The notes beneath the pieces were generated by a model, which was not told the origin of the DNA, ran no database searches, and saw only the letters and a program-made list of their open reading frames with translations. From Streptomyces sp. NBC_01478 (lineage in GTDB: Bacteria > Actinomycetota > Actinomycetes > Streptomycetales > Streptomycetaceae), in NCBI RefSeq assembly GCF_036227225.1, contig NZ_CP109444.1:3267501-3331500 (forward strand): 64,000 nt of DNA, in the 5' to 3' direction. Below are positions 53,425-62,451 of this stretch, in pieces; positions within the stretch are counted from its first letter, which is position 1; every line of letters begins with the position of its first letter. The translations under genes and the position numbers were made by a program.

Positions 53425-54240
53425 TCACGCCTGTCCGCGTACGCCCTTCGCGAGGTCGGCCGCGAGGGCGCGGACCGCCTCGACGCCGGCCGCGTCGTCC
53501 GGCGCGTCCAGCATCCGCTTGACGAAGGCCGAGCCGACGATCACGCCGTCCGCGAAGCGGGCCACCTCGGCGGCCTGCCGGGCGTCGGAGACACCGAGGC
53601 CGACACAGACGGGGGTGTCGGTGGTGGCCCGGGTGCGCTCGACGAGGTCCTGCGCCTGCGCGCCCACGGACTCACGGGTACCGGTGACGCCCATCAGCGA
53701 GGCGGCGTAGACGAAGCCGGTGCCGACCTTGGTGATCTCGGCGAGGCGGGCGTCCTTGCTGCTGGGCGCGACCACGAAGACCGTGGCGAGCCCGTGCTTC
53801 TCCGCGTGCTCCCTCCACAGCCCCGCCTCCTGCACGGGCAGGTCGGGCAGGATGCAGCCGGCGCCACCCGCCTCGGCCAGTTCGGCGGTGAAGCGCTCGA
53901 CGCCGTAGCGGTCGATCGGGTTCCAGTACGTCATGACGAGTACGGGCTTGCCGGTCGCCGCGTGGGTTTCGCGGACCGTGCGCATGACGTCCGCGATCTT
54001 GACTCCGCCGCGCAGGGCGATGTCGTCGGCGGTCTGGATGACGGGACCGTCGAGGACGGGGTCGCTGTGCGGCAGGCCCACCTCGACGACGTCCGCGCCG
54101 CCGTCGAAGGCCGCCTTGATCGCCTCGATGCCGCCGTCCACGGTCGGGAAACCGGCCGGGAGGTAGGCGATGAGCGCGGCGCGTCCCTCGGCCTTGGCGG
54201 CGGCGAGGGTGTCGCTCAACAGCCGGATGTTGCCGCTCAC
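53425..54240 (-). CDS. trpA: Tryptophan synthase, alpha subunit
   Basis: A 271-aa TIM-barrel that splits indole-3-glycerol phosphate into indole and glyceraldehyde 3-phosphate. Catalytic residues E53 ([11 protein letters not shown]) and D64 (LDGPVIQ) are in place, as are YWNPIDRYG and GVTGTRE. GTG 54240 overlaps the trpB stop (GTGA, 54237-54240), so expression is coupled and the subunits form the channelled complex. A terminator follows at 53344. Confidence 0.97.
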   Translation of the reverse strand: MSGNIRLLSDTLAAAKAEGRAALIAYLPAGFPTVDGGIEAIKAAFDGGADVVEVGLPHSDPVLDGPVIQTADDIALRGGVKIADVMRTVRETHAATGKPVLVMTYWNPIDRYGVERFTAELAEAGGAGCILPDLPVQEAGLWREHAEKHGLATVFVVAPSSKDARLAEITKVGTGFVYAASLMGVTGTRESVGAQAQDLVERTRATTDTPVCVGLGVSDARQAAEVARFADGVIVGSAFVKRMLDAPDDAAGVEAVRALAADLAKGVRGQA

Positions 54241-55526
54241 TTGGCGTCCCCCTCGATCTCGGCGGTGTCGGCCGCGTTGGCGGCGACGGTGGCGTCGGTG
54301 CCGTTGTCGTACAGGCCGAAGTAGCGGGCGGCCGTGTCCATGTCCTTGTCGCCGCGCCCGGACAGGTTGACGACGATCAGCCCGTCCTTGCCCAGCTCCC
54401 TGCCGACCTCCAGCGCGCCCGCGAGCGCGTGGGCGCTCTCGATGGCCGGGATGATGCCCTCCGTGCGCGAGAGCAGGCGCAGGGCCTGCATCGCCGCGTC
54501 GTCGGTGACCGCGCGGTACTCGCCGCGGCCGCTGTCCTTGAGGTAGGAGTGCTCGGGGCCGATGCCCGGGTAGTCCAGACCGGCCGAGATCGAGTACGGC
54601 TCGGTGATCTGGCCCTCCTCGTCCTGGAGGACGTAGGACCGCGAACCGTGCAGGATGCCGGGCTCGCCCGCGGTGAGGGTCGCCGCGTGCTCGCCCGTCT
54701 CGACGCCGTGGCCTGCGGGCTCGCAGCCGATGAGGCGTACGTCCGCGTCCGGGATGAAGGCGTGGAACAGGCCGATGGCGTTCGAGCCGCCGCCGACGCA
54801 GGCGATGGCCGCGTCGGGGAGGCGGCCGGCTCGCTCCAGGATCTGGCGGCGGGCCTCGACGCCGATCACGCGGTGGAAGTCGCGGACCATGGCGGGGAAG
54901 GGGTGCGGGCCGGCGACCGTACCGAAGAGGTAGTGCGTGCGGTCGACGTTGGCGACCCAGTCGCGGAACGCCTCGTTGATCGCGTCCTTGAGGGTGCGGC
55001 TGCCGGATTTCACGGCGATGACCTCGGCGCCGAGCATGCGCATGCGGGCGACGTTGAGGGCCTGGCGCTGGGTGTCGATCTCGCCCATGTAGACGGTGCA
55101 TTCGAGGCCGAAGAGCGCGCAGGCGGTGGCCGTCGCCACGCCGTGCTGGCCGGCGCCGGTCTCCGCGATGACCCTGGTCTTGCCCATGCGCTTGGTGAGC
55201 AGGGCCTGGCCGAGGACGTTGTTGATCTTGTGGGAGCCGGTGTGGTTCAGGTCCTCGCGCTTGAGGAAGATCCGGGCGCCGCCCGCTTCCGCGGCGAAGC
55301 GGGGTACCTCGGTGAACGCGCTGGGCCTGCCGGTGTAGTTGACGAGGAGGTCGTCCAACTCGCGGGCGAACTCCGGGTCGTACTTGGCCTTTTCGTACTC
55401 GACGGCCACCTCGTCCACGGCGGCGACGAGGGCCTCCGGGATGAACTTGCCGCCGAACGCGCCGAAGTAGCCCTCGGCGCTGGGGATTTGACCGTCGGGG
55501 TCGGGGATGAAGAACTCGCTGGGCAT
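54237..55526 (-). CDS. trpB: Tryptophan synthase, beta subunit
   Basis: A 429-aa PLP enzyme joining indole and serine to tryptophan. PLP lysine K100 is in [11 protein letters not shown], the phosphate loop is [10 protein letters not shown] and the catalytic Glu is in AETGAGQHG. The C-terminal ~20 residues are a short Ala/Thr-rich extension. ATG 55526 ([12 protein letters not shown]) is the natural start. The 106 bp between it and trpM contains a fragment of a Streptomyces repeat and a hairpin, which may tune trpB relative to trpC. Confidence 0.97.
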   Translation of the reverse strand: MPSEFFIPDPDGQIPSAEGYFGAFGGKFIPEALVAAVDEVAVEYEKAKYDPEFARELDDLLVNYTGRPSAFTEVPRFAAEAGGARIFLKREDLNHTGSHKINNVLGQALLTKRMGKTRVIAETGAGQHGVATATACALFGLECTVYMGEIDTQRQALNVARMRMLGAEVIAVKSGSRTLKDAINEAFRDWVANVDRTHYLFGTVAGPHPFPAMVRDFHRVIGVEARRQILERAGRLPDAAIACVGGGSNAIGLFHAFIPDADVRLIGCEPAGHGVETGEHAATLTAGEPGILHGSRSYVLQDEEGQITEPYSISAGLDYPGIGPEHSYLKDSGRGEYRAVTDDAAMQALRLLSRTEGIIPAIESAHALAGALEVGRELGKDGLIVVNLSGRGDKDMDTAARYFGLYDNGTDATVAANAADTAEIEGDAK

Positions 55527-55608
55527 GCGGAAACCTCACGGTGAGTTTGGGAAAATGCCTAATCGCCGTGGGGGCAGGGACCATCTGTTGAGTGCGGGCC
55601 AGATGTGG

Positions 55609-55650
55609 CTGGTCGCGCAGTTCCCCGCGCCCCTAAAGGGCGCGCTGCCA
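55609..55650. repeat. Fragment of a Streptomyces intergenic repeat (GCGCGGGGAACTGCGCGACC type)
   Basis: The plus strand TGGTCGCGCAGTTCCCCGCG followed by CCCCTAAAGGGCGCG is a pattern I know as widespread between Streptomyces genes; CGCGCCC-TTTA-GGGGCGCG can form a hairpin. Its minus-strand reading supplies the last codons and the TAG of trpM. The same kind of element, more complete, is at 57670-57760. Confidence 0.6.
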
Positions 55651-55800
55651 TCGCCGCCCGTTGACCTGCCCAGGTTCGTCTCCGATGACGTAACGCACCC
55701 GACGACCGTGAACTCGCCTCGCGGGCGCACGGCAACCCCTCGGACGGCAGCCGCGCGCGAGGCGGGCGTGCCGGTCCATGGGGGTCAGAGTGAGTGTCAT
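55633..55800 (-). CDS. trpM: Small protein TrpM (TrpX) of the trp cluster
   Basis: A 55-aa, very basic protein (about 14 Arg) starting MTLTLTPMDRHARLARGCRP and continuing RRVRYVIGDEPGQVNGRRWQ. A small gene of this kind between trpC and trpB is characteristic of Streptomyces and is called trpM or trpX; in S. coelicolor it is reported to affect growth and development. The ATG 55800 lies 22 bp after trpC with AGGCTGA as a weak ribosome site, and ATG 55779 is an alternative. It ends inside a repeat element, so the carboxyl end may differ from relatives. Identity rests on position and residue pattern. Confidence 0.75.
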   Translation of the reverse strand: MTLTLTPMDRHARLARGCRPRGCRAPARRVHGRRVRYVIGDEPGQVNGRRWQRAL

Positions 55801-55822
55801 CGGGAGTCAGCCTAGCGGGTGA

Positions 55823-56632
55823 TCAACTACGACCGTGGCGGAGTGCCGGGTGTTCCCCCGCCGCCACCAGGTCCGAGACCGCCGACTTGGGGTCGCGGCC
55901 GGTGACCAGGGACTCGCCCACCAGGACCGCGTCGGCGCCGGCGTTGGCGTAGGCGATGAGGTCGTGGGGGCCGCGGACGCCGGATTCGGCGATCTTGACG
56001 ATGTGGGCCGGGATCTCGGGGGCGACGCGCTCGAAGGTGGCGCGGTCGACCTCGAGGGTCTTGAGGTTGCGGGCGTTGACGCCGATGATCTTGGCGCCGG
56101 CGTCCACCGCGCGGTCGACCTCGTCCTCGTCGTGGACCTCGACGATCGGCGTGAGGCCGATCGACTCGGCGCGCTCGATGAGGGACTCCAGGGCGGGCTG
56201 GTCCAGGGCCGCGACGATCAGCAGGGCGAGGTCGGCGCCGTAGGCACGGGCCTCCCAGAGCTGGTACGACGTGACGATGAAGTCCTTGCGGAGGACCGGG
56301 ATGTCCACGCGGGCGCGGACGGCCTCCAGGTCGGCGAGCGAGCCGCCGAAGCGGCGCTGTTCGGTGAGGACGGAGATGACGGCGGCGCCACCCGCCTCGT
56401 AGTCCGCGGCGAGGCCCGCCGGGTCGGCGATCGCGGCCAGCGCGCCCTTGGAGGGGCTGGAGCGCTTGACCTCGCAGATGACCTTGACGCCGTCGCCGCG
56501 CAGCGCGGCCACACCGTCCTTGGCCGCGGGAGCCTTCGCCGCGCGCTCCTTGAGCTCGTCGAGGCTGACGCGCGCCTGCCGTTCCGCCAGGTCGGCACGG
56601 ACTCCGTCGATGATCTCGTCGAGCACACTCAC
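55823..56632 (-). CDS. trpC: Indole-3-glycerol-phosphate synthase
   Basis: A 269-aa TIM-barrel that closes the ring of carboxyphenylaminodeoxyribulose phosphate. Signatures: [12 protein letters not shown] (catalytic Lys), [41 protein letters not shown] and [14 protein letters not shown] 56632 ([11 protein letters not shown]) follows GGAAGGGGG; the longer frame begins in untranslated sequence. First clear biosynthetic gene of the trpC-trpM-trpB-trpA run. Confidence 0.96.
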   Translation of the reverse strand: MSVLDEIIDGVRADLAERQARVSLDELKERAAKAPAAKDGVAALRGDGVKVICEVKRSSPSKGALAAIADPAGLAADYEAGGAAVISVLTEQRRFGGSLADLEAVRARVDIPVLRKDFIVTSYQLWEARAYGADLALLIVAALDQPALESLIERAESIGLTPIVEVHDEDEVDRAVDAGAKIIGVNARNLKTLEVDRATFERVAPEIPAHIVKIAESGVRGPHDLIAYANAGADAVLVGESLVTGRDPKSAVSDLVAAGEHPALRHGRS

Positions 56633-56758
56633 GCGAGCGGCCCCCTTCCGGACGGTGGAAAAGCAATGGTCACATCTGACCTCGATGGTATCCGGAGGAA
56701 GGCGTAGGCCTCGCATCCGGTTGACGCCGGTCCCAGTACCTGGACATCGGTCGGTTGA

Positions 56759-57214
56759 TCAAGGGTGTAGCCAGCCACCGAACGGCAGGTTCCGGACAAC
56801 CGTGAAGACCAGCACCAACGCGCCCAGACCCCAGAGCTGGACCCTGCCGAGTTCGATCCGCGCGGGCCGGCCGCGCGCCGCACGGACCACCCAGACGGTC
56901 CATACGACCGTGAAGGCCAGATAGCCCACCACGGCGATCGCGTTGTCCTGGAGCGCCGCCAGGAAGTCGCCGTGGATGAACTCGTGCGCGCTGCGCAGGC
57001 CGCCGCAGCCGGGGCAGTACAGGCCGGTGAAGCGGTACAGGGGGCACACGGGGTAGTGGCCCGGCTGGTTCGGGTCGACCGTGCCGACGTAGGCGAAGGC
57101 CCCGGCGACCGCCGCGAGGACTCCGGCGGGCATGGCGACGCGGTTCAGCACGGAGGCGGAACCGGGGGCTCGCGTCTTCGGCAGGCTCTGGCTGTCGGCG
57201 TTCACGTCTCGCAT
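56759..57214 (-). CDS. DUF2752 membrane protein
   Basis: A 151-aa protein with a signal-like first transmembrane segment (~25-43) and three more, and the family motif CPLYRFTGLYCPGCGGLRSAHEF (two CPxC/CxGC clusters) that may bind metal or form disulfides. It is common in the Streptomyces trp neighbourhood between trpE and trpC; function unknown. ATG 57214 (MRDVNADSQS) is the preferred start. A 13-bp hairpin lies upstream (57251-57286). Confidence 0.88.
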   Translation of the reverse strand: MRDVNADSQSLPKTRAPGSASVLNRVAMPAGVLAAVAGAFAYVGTVDPNQPGHYPVCPLYRFTGLYCPGCGGLRSAHEFIHGDFLAALQDNAIAVVGYLAFTVVWTVWVVRAARGRPARIELGRVQLWGLGALVLVFTVVRNLPFGGWLHP

Positions 57215-57250
57215 TGTGCCCCCTGGCCCTTTCGTGCGGCACGCGCGCGT

Positions 57251-57286
57251 GAGGGGCGGTCCCCGGTGCGTCCGGGACCGCCCCTC
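57251..57286. terminator. Strong hairpin inside the trp cluster
   Basis: GAGGGGCGGTCCC (57251-57263) pairs with GGGACCGCCCCTC (57274-57286) over 13 bp. It lies between the HGxxPAAW gene and the DUF2752 gene on the minus strand and may separate the trpE end of the cluster from the trpC end. Confidence 0.75.
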
Positions 57287-57314
57287 CACGAAGTGGTGAC
57301 TGACAGCCGCAGGT

Positions 57315-57563
57315 TCAGCTATCGGCGGGCGCGGTCTTGCCGAGCAGCTCGGTCAGGTCCTGGGGACGGTCCTTGGGCATGCCCATTCCCATCGCGCTCA
57401 TGACCCAGCCGACGATGCCGCCGACGACCGTGATCGCCATGCCGGCCCAGAAGCCGATCGGCTGCGCCATGACCATGAAGGCGCCCGCGACCAAGAAACC
57501 GATGAAGATGATGGTGGTACCGGTCCAGGCGGCCAAAGTGTGACCGTGGCTGTTGCCCGCCAT
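57315..57563 (-). CDS. HGxxPAAW-family small membrane protein
   Basis: An 82-aa protein with two transmembrane segments (~15-37 and ~41-62) starting MAGNSHGHTLAAWTG. The family usually shows HGxxPAAW; here the Pro is Leu (HGHTLAAW). It belongs to the conserved trp neighbourhood of Streptomyces; function unknown. ATG 57563 has GAGGAG upstream; a longer frame (57614) is less likely. Confidence 0.88.
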   Translation of the reverse strand: MAGNSHGHTLAAWTGTTIIFIGFLVAGAFMVMAQPIGFWAGMAITVVGGIVGWVMSAMGMGMPKDRPQDLTELLGKTAPADS

Positions 57564-57669
57564 GACGTGCTCCTCGTTGCTGTGTGCGTGTGTGAGCAGA
57601 CGCTCACGCTTCATTGTTCCGCACGCGCGCGGCCACGCTGCTTCGGGGTGGCCCGTGTCCGCCGCGGTT

Positions 57670-57760
57670 CGGCAGCGCCCCCAAAGGGGCGCGGGCCGTT
57701 TCGATATGCGGCTCCGCCGCGCGGGCGCGCCCAGCCACGACGCAGCCGCGGCCGACCGAC
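57670..57760. repeat. Streptomyces intergenic repeat element
   Basis: The block GGGGCGCGGGCCGTTTCGAT followed by ATGCGGCTCCGCCGCGCGGG and CGCCCAGCCACGACGC matches a type of element I recall between genes of many Streptomyces. It fills most of the 231-bp gap between the HGxxPAAW gene and the TIGR02234 gene. Confidence 0.6.
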
Positions 57761-57794
57761 GGCGCGGCGCATCGCTGCTCTCCCAGCGGAGCGC

Positions 57795-58427
57795 CTACGC
57801 GCTGGTGGGGTCCTCGCCGCGGTCCAGGGCCTTCCAGATGTCCTCGGGACGGTCAGGGTCCACCACTGGAGCCCGCCGCGGGCGAGGCGTGCCATTGCGT
57901 TCGTAGCGGCCGGACATCGCGGGCCAGCGGCGACCGTAGAGCAGGGCGAGGAGGCCGGCCAGCAGGATCAGGCCGCCGCCCACCGCGGCGACGTACGGCC
58001 AGGCGGTGTGGTCGAAGGCGTGCACGACGGACGAGGTGTCGCCGGAGGCCTGGGCGGCCTTGTCGTCGAGCGCGGAGCTGTCGGTGGCGCCGAGCAGGGC
58101 GGCGGCGACGATGCCCGCGCCGGAGAGCGCGAGGAGGGCGGAGACCGCGAAGCGGCCCGTCCTGCGGACGGCGAAGACGGCGACGAGCGCGGCGAGGCCC
58201 ACTATGGCGAGCGCCGCGGGCACGCCCGTGACGTCGCTGCCCTTGACGGACAGCGGGAACGCGTCGCCGGCCACCGTCGCGGTCCCCATCGACCAGCGCT
58301 GGCGGGTGGCCAGCAGGGCCACGGCCGCGCCGAGCGCACCGCTCATCAGCGCTACGGCGAGGCTGCGGCGGCCGGCGCGCGCGGGGCCTTCGCCTTCGGA
58401 ACGGGGGGGAGGAACAGCAGCAGTCAC
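57795..58427 (-). CDS. Trp-region membrane protein (TIGR02234 family)
   Basis: A 210-aa membrane protein with four transmembrane segments (~27-45, 77-95, 97-117, 150-170) and a hydrophilic C-terminal tail. It carries the family pattern LATRQRWSMGTATV in the first loop, and occurs beside trpE in actinomycetes (annotated as Trp biosynthesis-associated). The role is unknown. GTG 58427 (VTAAVPPPRSEGEG) is preferred; GTG 58436 is possible. Confidence 0.86.
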   Translation of the reverse strand: MTAAVPPPRSEGEGPARAGRRSLAVALMSGALGAAVALLATRQRWSMGTATVAGDAFPLSVKGSDVTGVPAALAIVGLAALVAVFAVRRTGRFAVSALLALSGAGIVAAALLGATDSSALDDKAAQASGDTSSVVHAFDHTAWPYVAAVGGGLILLAGLLALLYGRRWPAMSGRYERNGTPRPRRAPVVDPDRPEDIWKALDRGEDPTSA

Positions 58428-58444
58428 GTAGTCCACTATCGCTC

Positions 58445-58474
58445 GAACCCCGGGCGAACCGTCACCCGGGGTTC
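58445..58474. terminator. Hairpin between trpE and the TIGR02234 gene
   Basis: GAACCCCGGG (58445-58454) pairs with CCCGGGGTTC (58465-58474), 10 bp with a 10-nt loop. It lies 15 bp beyond the trpE stop and may reduce transcription of downstream genes. Confidence 0.65.
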
Positions 58475-58488
58475 ATATGACCCTCGTC

Positions 58489-59967
58489 CTATTGCCCGAG
58501 CCGGTTCGCCGTGTGCACGGCGCGGAGGACCGCCGCCGCCTTGTTGCGGCACTCCTGGTCCTCCAGTTCCGGGTCCGAGTCGGCGACGATTCCGGCGCCC
58601 GCCTGGACGTAGGCCGTGCCGTCGCGGAGCAGGGCCGTACGGATGGCGATGGCGGTGTCGGAGTCGCCCGCGAAGTCCAGATAGCCGACGCAGCCGCCGT
58701 ACAACCCCCTTCTGGAAGGCTCCAGTTCGTCGATGATCTGCATCGCGCGGGGCTTGGGCGCGCCGGAGAGCGTGCCGGCCGGGAAGCAGGCGGTGAGGAC
58801 GTCGAAAGCGGTGCGGCCGGGTGCGACGCGGCCGGTGACCGTGGAGACGATGTGCATCACGTGGGAGTAGCGCTCCACCGACATGAAGTCGACGACCTCG
58901 ACCGAGCCGGGCTCGCAGACGCGTCCCAAATCGTTACGTCCGAGGTCGACCAGCATGAGGTGTTCGGCGCGCTCCTTGGGGTCGGCGAGGAGTTCGTCGG
59001 CGAGGGCCTGGTCCTCCTGCGGGGTCGCGCCGCGGTGCCGGGTGCCGGCGATGGGGTGGACCATCGCGCGTCCGTCCTCGACCTTGACGAGGGCTTCCGG
59101 GGAGGAGCCGACGACGTCGAAGCCGTCGAAGCGGAAGAGGTACATGTACGGGGACGGGTTGGTCGCCCGGAGCACTCGGTACACGTCCAACGCGCTTGCC
59201 GTGCACGGGGTTTCGAAGCGCTGCGAGGGGACGACCTGGAAGGCCTCGCCCGCGCGGATGCGCTCCTTGATGTCCTCGACGGCCTCCTTGAAGTCGGGGC
59301 CGCCCCACAGCGCGGTGTACTCGGGGAGTTCGGAGGGCGGGAGCTGGGCGGGCGGCTGGGCCACCGCGCGGGAGAGGTCCGCCTCCATGGCGTCGAGGCG
59401 GGCGATCGCGTCCGCGTAGGCCTCGTCGACGCCGGTGTCGAGGTCGTTGTGGTTGATCGCGTTGGCGATCAGCAGGACCGAGCCCTCCCAGTGGTCCATC
59501 ACGGCGAGGTCGCTGGTGAGGAGCATGGTCAGCTCGGGGAGTTTGAGGTCGTCGCGCTCGCCCGGGCCGATCTTCTCCAGGCGTCGGACGATGTCGTAGC
59601 CGAGATAGCCGACCATGCCGCCGGTGAAGGGCGGCAGGCCCTCCTGGTGGGGGGTGTGCAGGGTCTCGATGGTGGCGCGCAGGGCGGCGAGCGGGTCGCC
59701 GTCGACCGGGACGCCGACGGGCGGGGTGCCGAGCCAGTGGGCCTGTCCGTCGCGGGCGGTGAGGGTGGCGGCGGAGCGGACGCCGACGAAGGAGTACCGG
59801 GACCAGGAGCGGCCGTTCTCCGCGGACTCCAGGAGGAAGGTGCCGGGGCGCTCCGCGGCCAGTTTGCGGTAGAGCGCGACCGGGGTGTCGCCGTCGGCGA
59901 GGAGCTTGCGGGTGACCGGGATGACGCGACGGTCGGTGGCCAGCTTGCGGAACGTCTCAAGGTCCAT
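58489..59967 (-). CDS. trpE: Anthranilate synthase component I
   Basis: A 492-aa chorismate-utilising enzyme that makes anthranilate. The N-terminal domain has the feedback-site [18 protein letters not shown] (Trp-binding LLES), the C-terminal domain has [43 protein letters not shown] and [12 protein letters not shown]. The glutaminase partner TrpG is not in the window. ATG 59967 lies 11 bp after the hisI stop, so trpE appears to be co-transcribed with hisI; I see no Trp-codon leader peptide directly before it. Confidence 0.97.
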   Translation of the reverse strand: MDLETFRKLATDRRVIPVTRKLLADGDTPVALYRKLAAERPGTFLLESAENGRSWSRYSFVGVRSAATLTARDGQAHWLGTPPVGVPVDGDPLAALRATIETLHTPHQEGLPPFTGGMVGYLGYDIVRRLEKIGPGERDDLKLPELTMLLTSDLAVMDHWEGSVLLIANAINHNDLDTGVDEAYADAIARLDAMEADLSRAVAQPPAQLPPSELPEYTALWGGPDFKEAVEDIKERIRAGEAFQVVPSQRFETPCTASALDVYRVLRATNPSPYMYLFRFDGFDVVGSSPEALVKVEDGRAMVHPIAGTRHRGATPQEDQALADELLADPKERAEHLMLVDLGRNDLGRVCEPGSVEVVDFMSVERYSHVMHIVSTVTGRVAPGRTAFDVLTACFPAGTLSGAPKPRAMQIIDELEPSRRGLYGGCVGYLDFAGDSDTAIAIRTALLRDGTAYVQAGAGIVADSDPELEDQECRNKAAAVLRAVHTANRLGQ

Positions 59968-59978
59968 GGCGGCTGACC

Positions 59979-60452
59979 CTACTGATCCGAGGCGGCGGTA
60001 CTGGAATCAGCACCTTCTTTGAGAAGGCCTTCTTTCAGGCCTTCTTTCAGGTCTTCTTCGAGGTCTTCTTTAAGAAGGTCTTCTTCAGGGTCTTCTTCGA
60101 GGAGCACGTCCGCGTCGAAGCAGGTGCGGGCGCCGGTGTGGCAGGCGGCGCCGATCTGGTCGACCTTCACGAGGACCGTGTCGGCGTCGCAGTCCAGGGC
60201 GACCGACTTGACGTACTGGAAGTGGCCGGAGGTGTCGCCCTTCACCCAGTACTCCTGGCGGCTGCGGGACCAGTACGTGCAGCGGCCTGTCGTCAGCGTC
60301 CGATGCAGCGCCTCGTCGTCCATCCAGCCGAGCATGAGCACCTCACCGGTGTCGTACTGCTGGGCGATGGCGGGGACGAGCCCGTCGGCGCCGCGCTTGA
60401 GGCGGGCGGCGATCTCGGGGTCGAGGCTGCTGGATTGGGGCGCGCTGGTCAT
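59979..60452 (-). CDS. hisI: Phosphoribosyl-AMP cyclohydrolase with repetitive C-terminal tail
   Basis: A 157-aa protein that opens the purine ring of phosphoribosyl-AMP in histidine synthesis. The domain is complete by about residue 118: [33 protein letters not shown], and metal-binding [23 protein letters not shown]. The remaining ~40 residues are a Glu/Asp/Lys-rich repeat ([16 protein letters not shown], then KEGLLKEG), encoded by a repeated GAAG/CTTC DNA stretch. Family members usually stop near 120-130 residues. ATG 60452 (MTSAPQSSS) has a weak upstream site. It heads the trp-linked operon with trpE. Confidence 0.95.
   Translation of the reverse strand: MTSAPQSSSLDPEIAARLKRGADGLVPAIAQQYDTGEVLMLGWMDDEALHRTLTTGRCTYWSRSRQEYWVKGDTSGHFQYVKSVALDCDADTVLVKVDQIGAACHTGARTCFDADVLLEEDPEEDLLKEDLEEDLKEGLKEGLLKEGADSSTAASDQ
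60016..60104. repeat. Imperfect in-frame repeat in the 3' end of hisI
   Basis: Repeated units of about 15 bp built on AAGGTCTTCTTC and GGCCTTCTTTCA occur at least five times, partly as inverted copies (CTTTAAGAAG, GAAGGCCTTC). Their minus-strand reading gives the acidic/basic tail of HisI. A length multiple of 3 keeps the frame. Confidence 0.75.
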
Positions 60453-60533
60453 GGGGCCATTGTGCCGCGCCCCGCTGACAGTCCCGGCAGACGTCCACTG
60501 TGCGGACCGGACGGGCGGTCGTAGGCTGACGGT

Positions 60534-61169
60534 ATGTCGACCTTCGCCAAGCGTGAACGACTTCTCCTCGCCGACCTCCTGGAGACGGCGGGTCCCGACG
60601 CCCCGACGCTCTGTGTGGGCTGGCAGACCCGTGATCTCGCCGCGCACGTGGTGGTGCGCGAGCGCCGCGCGGATGCCGCCGGCGGCATCATGATCAAGCA
60701 GCTCGCGCCCCGGCTGGACCGGGTGATGACGGAGTTCGCGGCGAAGCCGTACGAGGAGCTGATCCAGCTCATCCGTACCGGCCCACCGCGCTTCTCGCCG
60801 TTCCAGCTCAAGCAGCTCGACGAGGCGTCCAACACGGTCGAGTTCTACGTCCACACGGAGGACGTGCGGCGGGCGCAGCCGGAGTGGACGCCTCGCGAAC
60901 TCGACCCGGTGTTCCAGGACGCCCTGTGGTCGCGGCTTGAGCGCATGGCCCGGCTGGTGGGCCGTAGCGCGCCGACCGGGCTGGTGCTGCGGCGCCCGGA
61001 CGGGCAGACGGCGGTCGCCCACAAGGGGGCGCCGGTCGTGACGGTGACCGGCGAGCCCTCGGAGCTGCTGCTGTTCGCGCACGGGCGGCAGAGCGTGGCC
61101 AAGGTGGAGCTGGACGGCGACGAGAACGCGATCGCCAAGCTCCAGGAGGCCAAGCAACTGGGGATCTGA
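60534..61169 (+). CDS. TIGR03085-family DinB-like metal-binding protein
   Basis: A 211-aa protein of the DinB/mycothiol-dependent maleylpyruvate isomerase superfamily. The N-terminal helix region [21 protein letters not shown] and the loop [19 protein letters not shown] (with the conserved H for the metal site) are typical; a second H-E-D is in [13 protein letters not shown]. Metal-dependent thiol transferase or isomerase activity is possible, with no known substrate. ATG 60534 is divergent from hisI. Confidence 0.87.
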   Translation: MSTFAKRERLLLADLLETAGPDAPTLCVGWQTRDLAAHVVVRERRADAAGGIMIKQLAPRLDRVMTEFAAKPYEELIQLIRTGPPRFSPFQLKQLDEASNTVEFYVHTEDVRRAQPEWTPRELDPVFQDALWSRLERMARLVGRSAPTGLVLRRPDGQTAVAHKGAPVVTVTGEPSELLLFAHGRQSVAKVELDGDENAIAKLQEAKQLGI

Positions 61170-61178
61170 TCCGAAGGG

Positions 61179-62429
61179 TCAGTGGGGCAGTTCGGCCCTG
61201 CGCAGGTCGCGGACGCACAGGGCGATGACCCCACCCAGTCCGCAGACGACCGCGCTGACCACGAAGACGGGGCCGGTGCCCCACGCGCCGATCGCGGCGG
61301 CCGACAGCGGCATGCTCAGCGGGGCGAAGCCGAGGCTGGCCAGGCTGGAGACGGCGGTGACGCGGCCGAGGTAGGCGGGGTCGGAGTGGGTCTGCAGCAG
61401 GGCGCCGCACATCACGCCGCTGAGCCCGGCGAGCAGTCCGATGAGCAGGGCGATGCCCACCGCCGCGAGGACGCTCGGGACGTAGGCGAGGGCGCCGATG
61501 GCGACGGACCCGGCGATGAGCGAGCAGCCGGCCACCTGCCCGGCGTGCGGAAGCCGGCCGCGCACGGTCAGCACCGTCGAGGCGGTCCCCGCGCCGACCC
61601 CGAACCCGGCGAGCACCCAGCCCATCCCGGACGCTCCCCAGCCCCGCTCGTCGGCGAGCAGGGTCAGCCCCACGTTGAGCGGGCCGGCGAACCCCAGGTC
61701 AGCGAGGGCGATGGCCAGCATCAAGGGCGCGAGGACACGGTGGCGGCGGACGTAGCGGAGCCCGGCGGCCAGGTCGCGCCACGCGGTGGTCGTGCCGGCG
61801 GCGGCCGGATCGTCCGACGGCAGCTCCCGGACCCGTACCGAGATCAGCAGGGGAACCGACACCGCGATCAGCAGCCCGGCGGTCGCGAACGCGGCCATCG
61901 CGCCCCCGAACGCCACAGCGAGGCCGCCGAGCGGGGCGCCGAAGATCACGGCGAACCGGTACGCGAGGCCCCGCATGCCCTGCACCCGGGCGAGCTGCCC
62001 CTTGCCGGTGATGCGCGCGGGCAGCGCGCCCACGGCGGGCACGAAGACGGCGTCCACGATGCCGAAGACCAGGGCGAGCACGGCGAGCGGCCACAGTCCC
62101 GGGCCGGTGAGGAACAACAGCGCGGCCACCGCGAGTACGGCCGCGCAGCGCACCGCGTCGCTGCCGATGACGACCCGGCGCGGACCGAAGCGGTCGGCGA
62201 TCACCCCGCCGCCCAGCATCAGTACCGCGCGCGGCAGCGCGCTGACCGACATCACCAGGCCGGCCTGCGCCGGGGACCCGGCCTGTACGGCGGCCCAGGA
62301 CAGGGCTACGTAGTAGACGCCGTCGCCGGCCATCGAGGCCGCGTAGGCGCCGAGCCAGCGCAGGACGTTGGGGTCGCGGTGGACGGGTCTGTCGGTGGCT
62401 GTGCCGGGGGCTGTGAGCGTGGTGGGCAC
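61179..62429 (-). CDS. MFS transporter (probable drug/metabolite exporter)
   Basis: A 416-aa major facilitator with 12 hydrophobic segments. The loop 2-3 signature G-x-x-ADR-FGPRR (GGVIADRFGPRRVVIG) is present near residue 75. It is the second gene of an operon led by an ArsR-type regulator (22 bp gap), so it probably exports a compound sensed by that regulator. Start ATG 62429 (MPTTLTAPGTATDRP) is the only good one. Substrate not known. Confidence 0.9.
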   Translation of the reverse strand: MPTTLTAPGTATDRPVHRDPNVLRWLGAYAASMAGDGVYYVALSWAAVQAGSPAQAGLVMSVSALPRAVLMLGGGVIADRFGPRRVVIGSDAVRCAAVLAVAALLFLTGPGLWPLAVLALVFGIVDAVFVPAVGALPARITGKGQLARVQGMRGLAYRFAVIFGAPLGGLAVAFGGAMAAFATAGLLIAVSVPLLISVRVRELPSDDPAAAGTTTAWRDLAAGLRYVRRHRVLAPLMLAIALADLGFAGPLNVGLTLLADERGWGASGMGWVLAGFGVGAGTASTVLTVRGRLPHAGQVAGCSLIAGSVAIGALAYVPSVLAAVGIALLIGLLAGLSGVMCGALLQTHSDPAYLGRVTAVSSLASLGFAPLSMPLSAAAIGAWGTGPVFVVSAVVCGLGGVIALCVRDLRRAELPH

Positions 62430-62451
62430 GGGAGTTGGTCCTCTCCGGGGC

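Noticed and set aside
53425..55584. A TrpB-TrpA fusion read as one frame
   Set aside because: The two lie in different frames; the first part is low-complexity Arg/Pro out-of-frame text and trpB/trpA are separate, overlapping by 4 bp.
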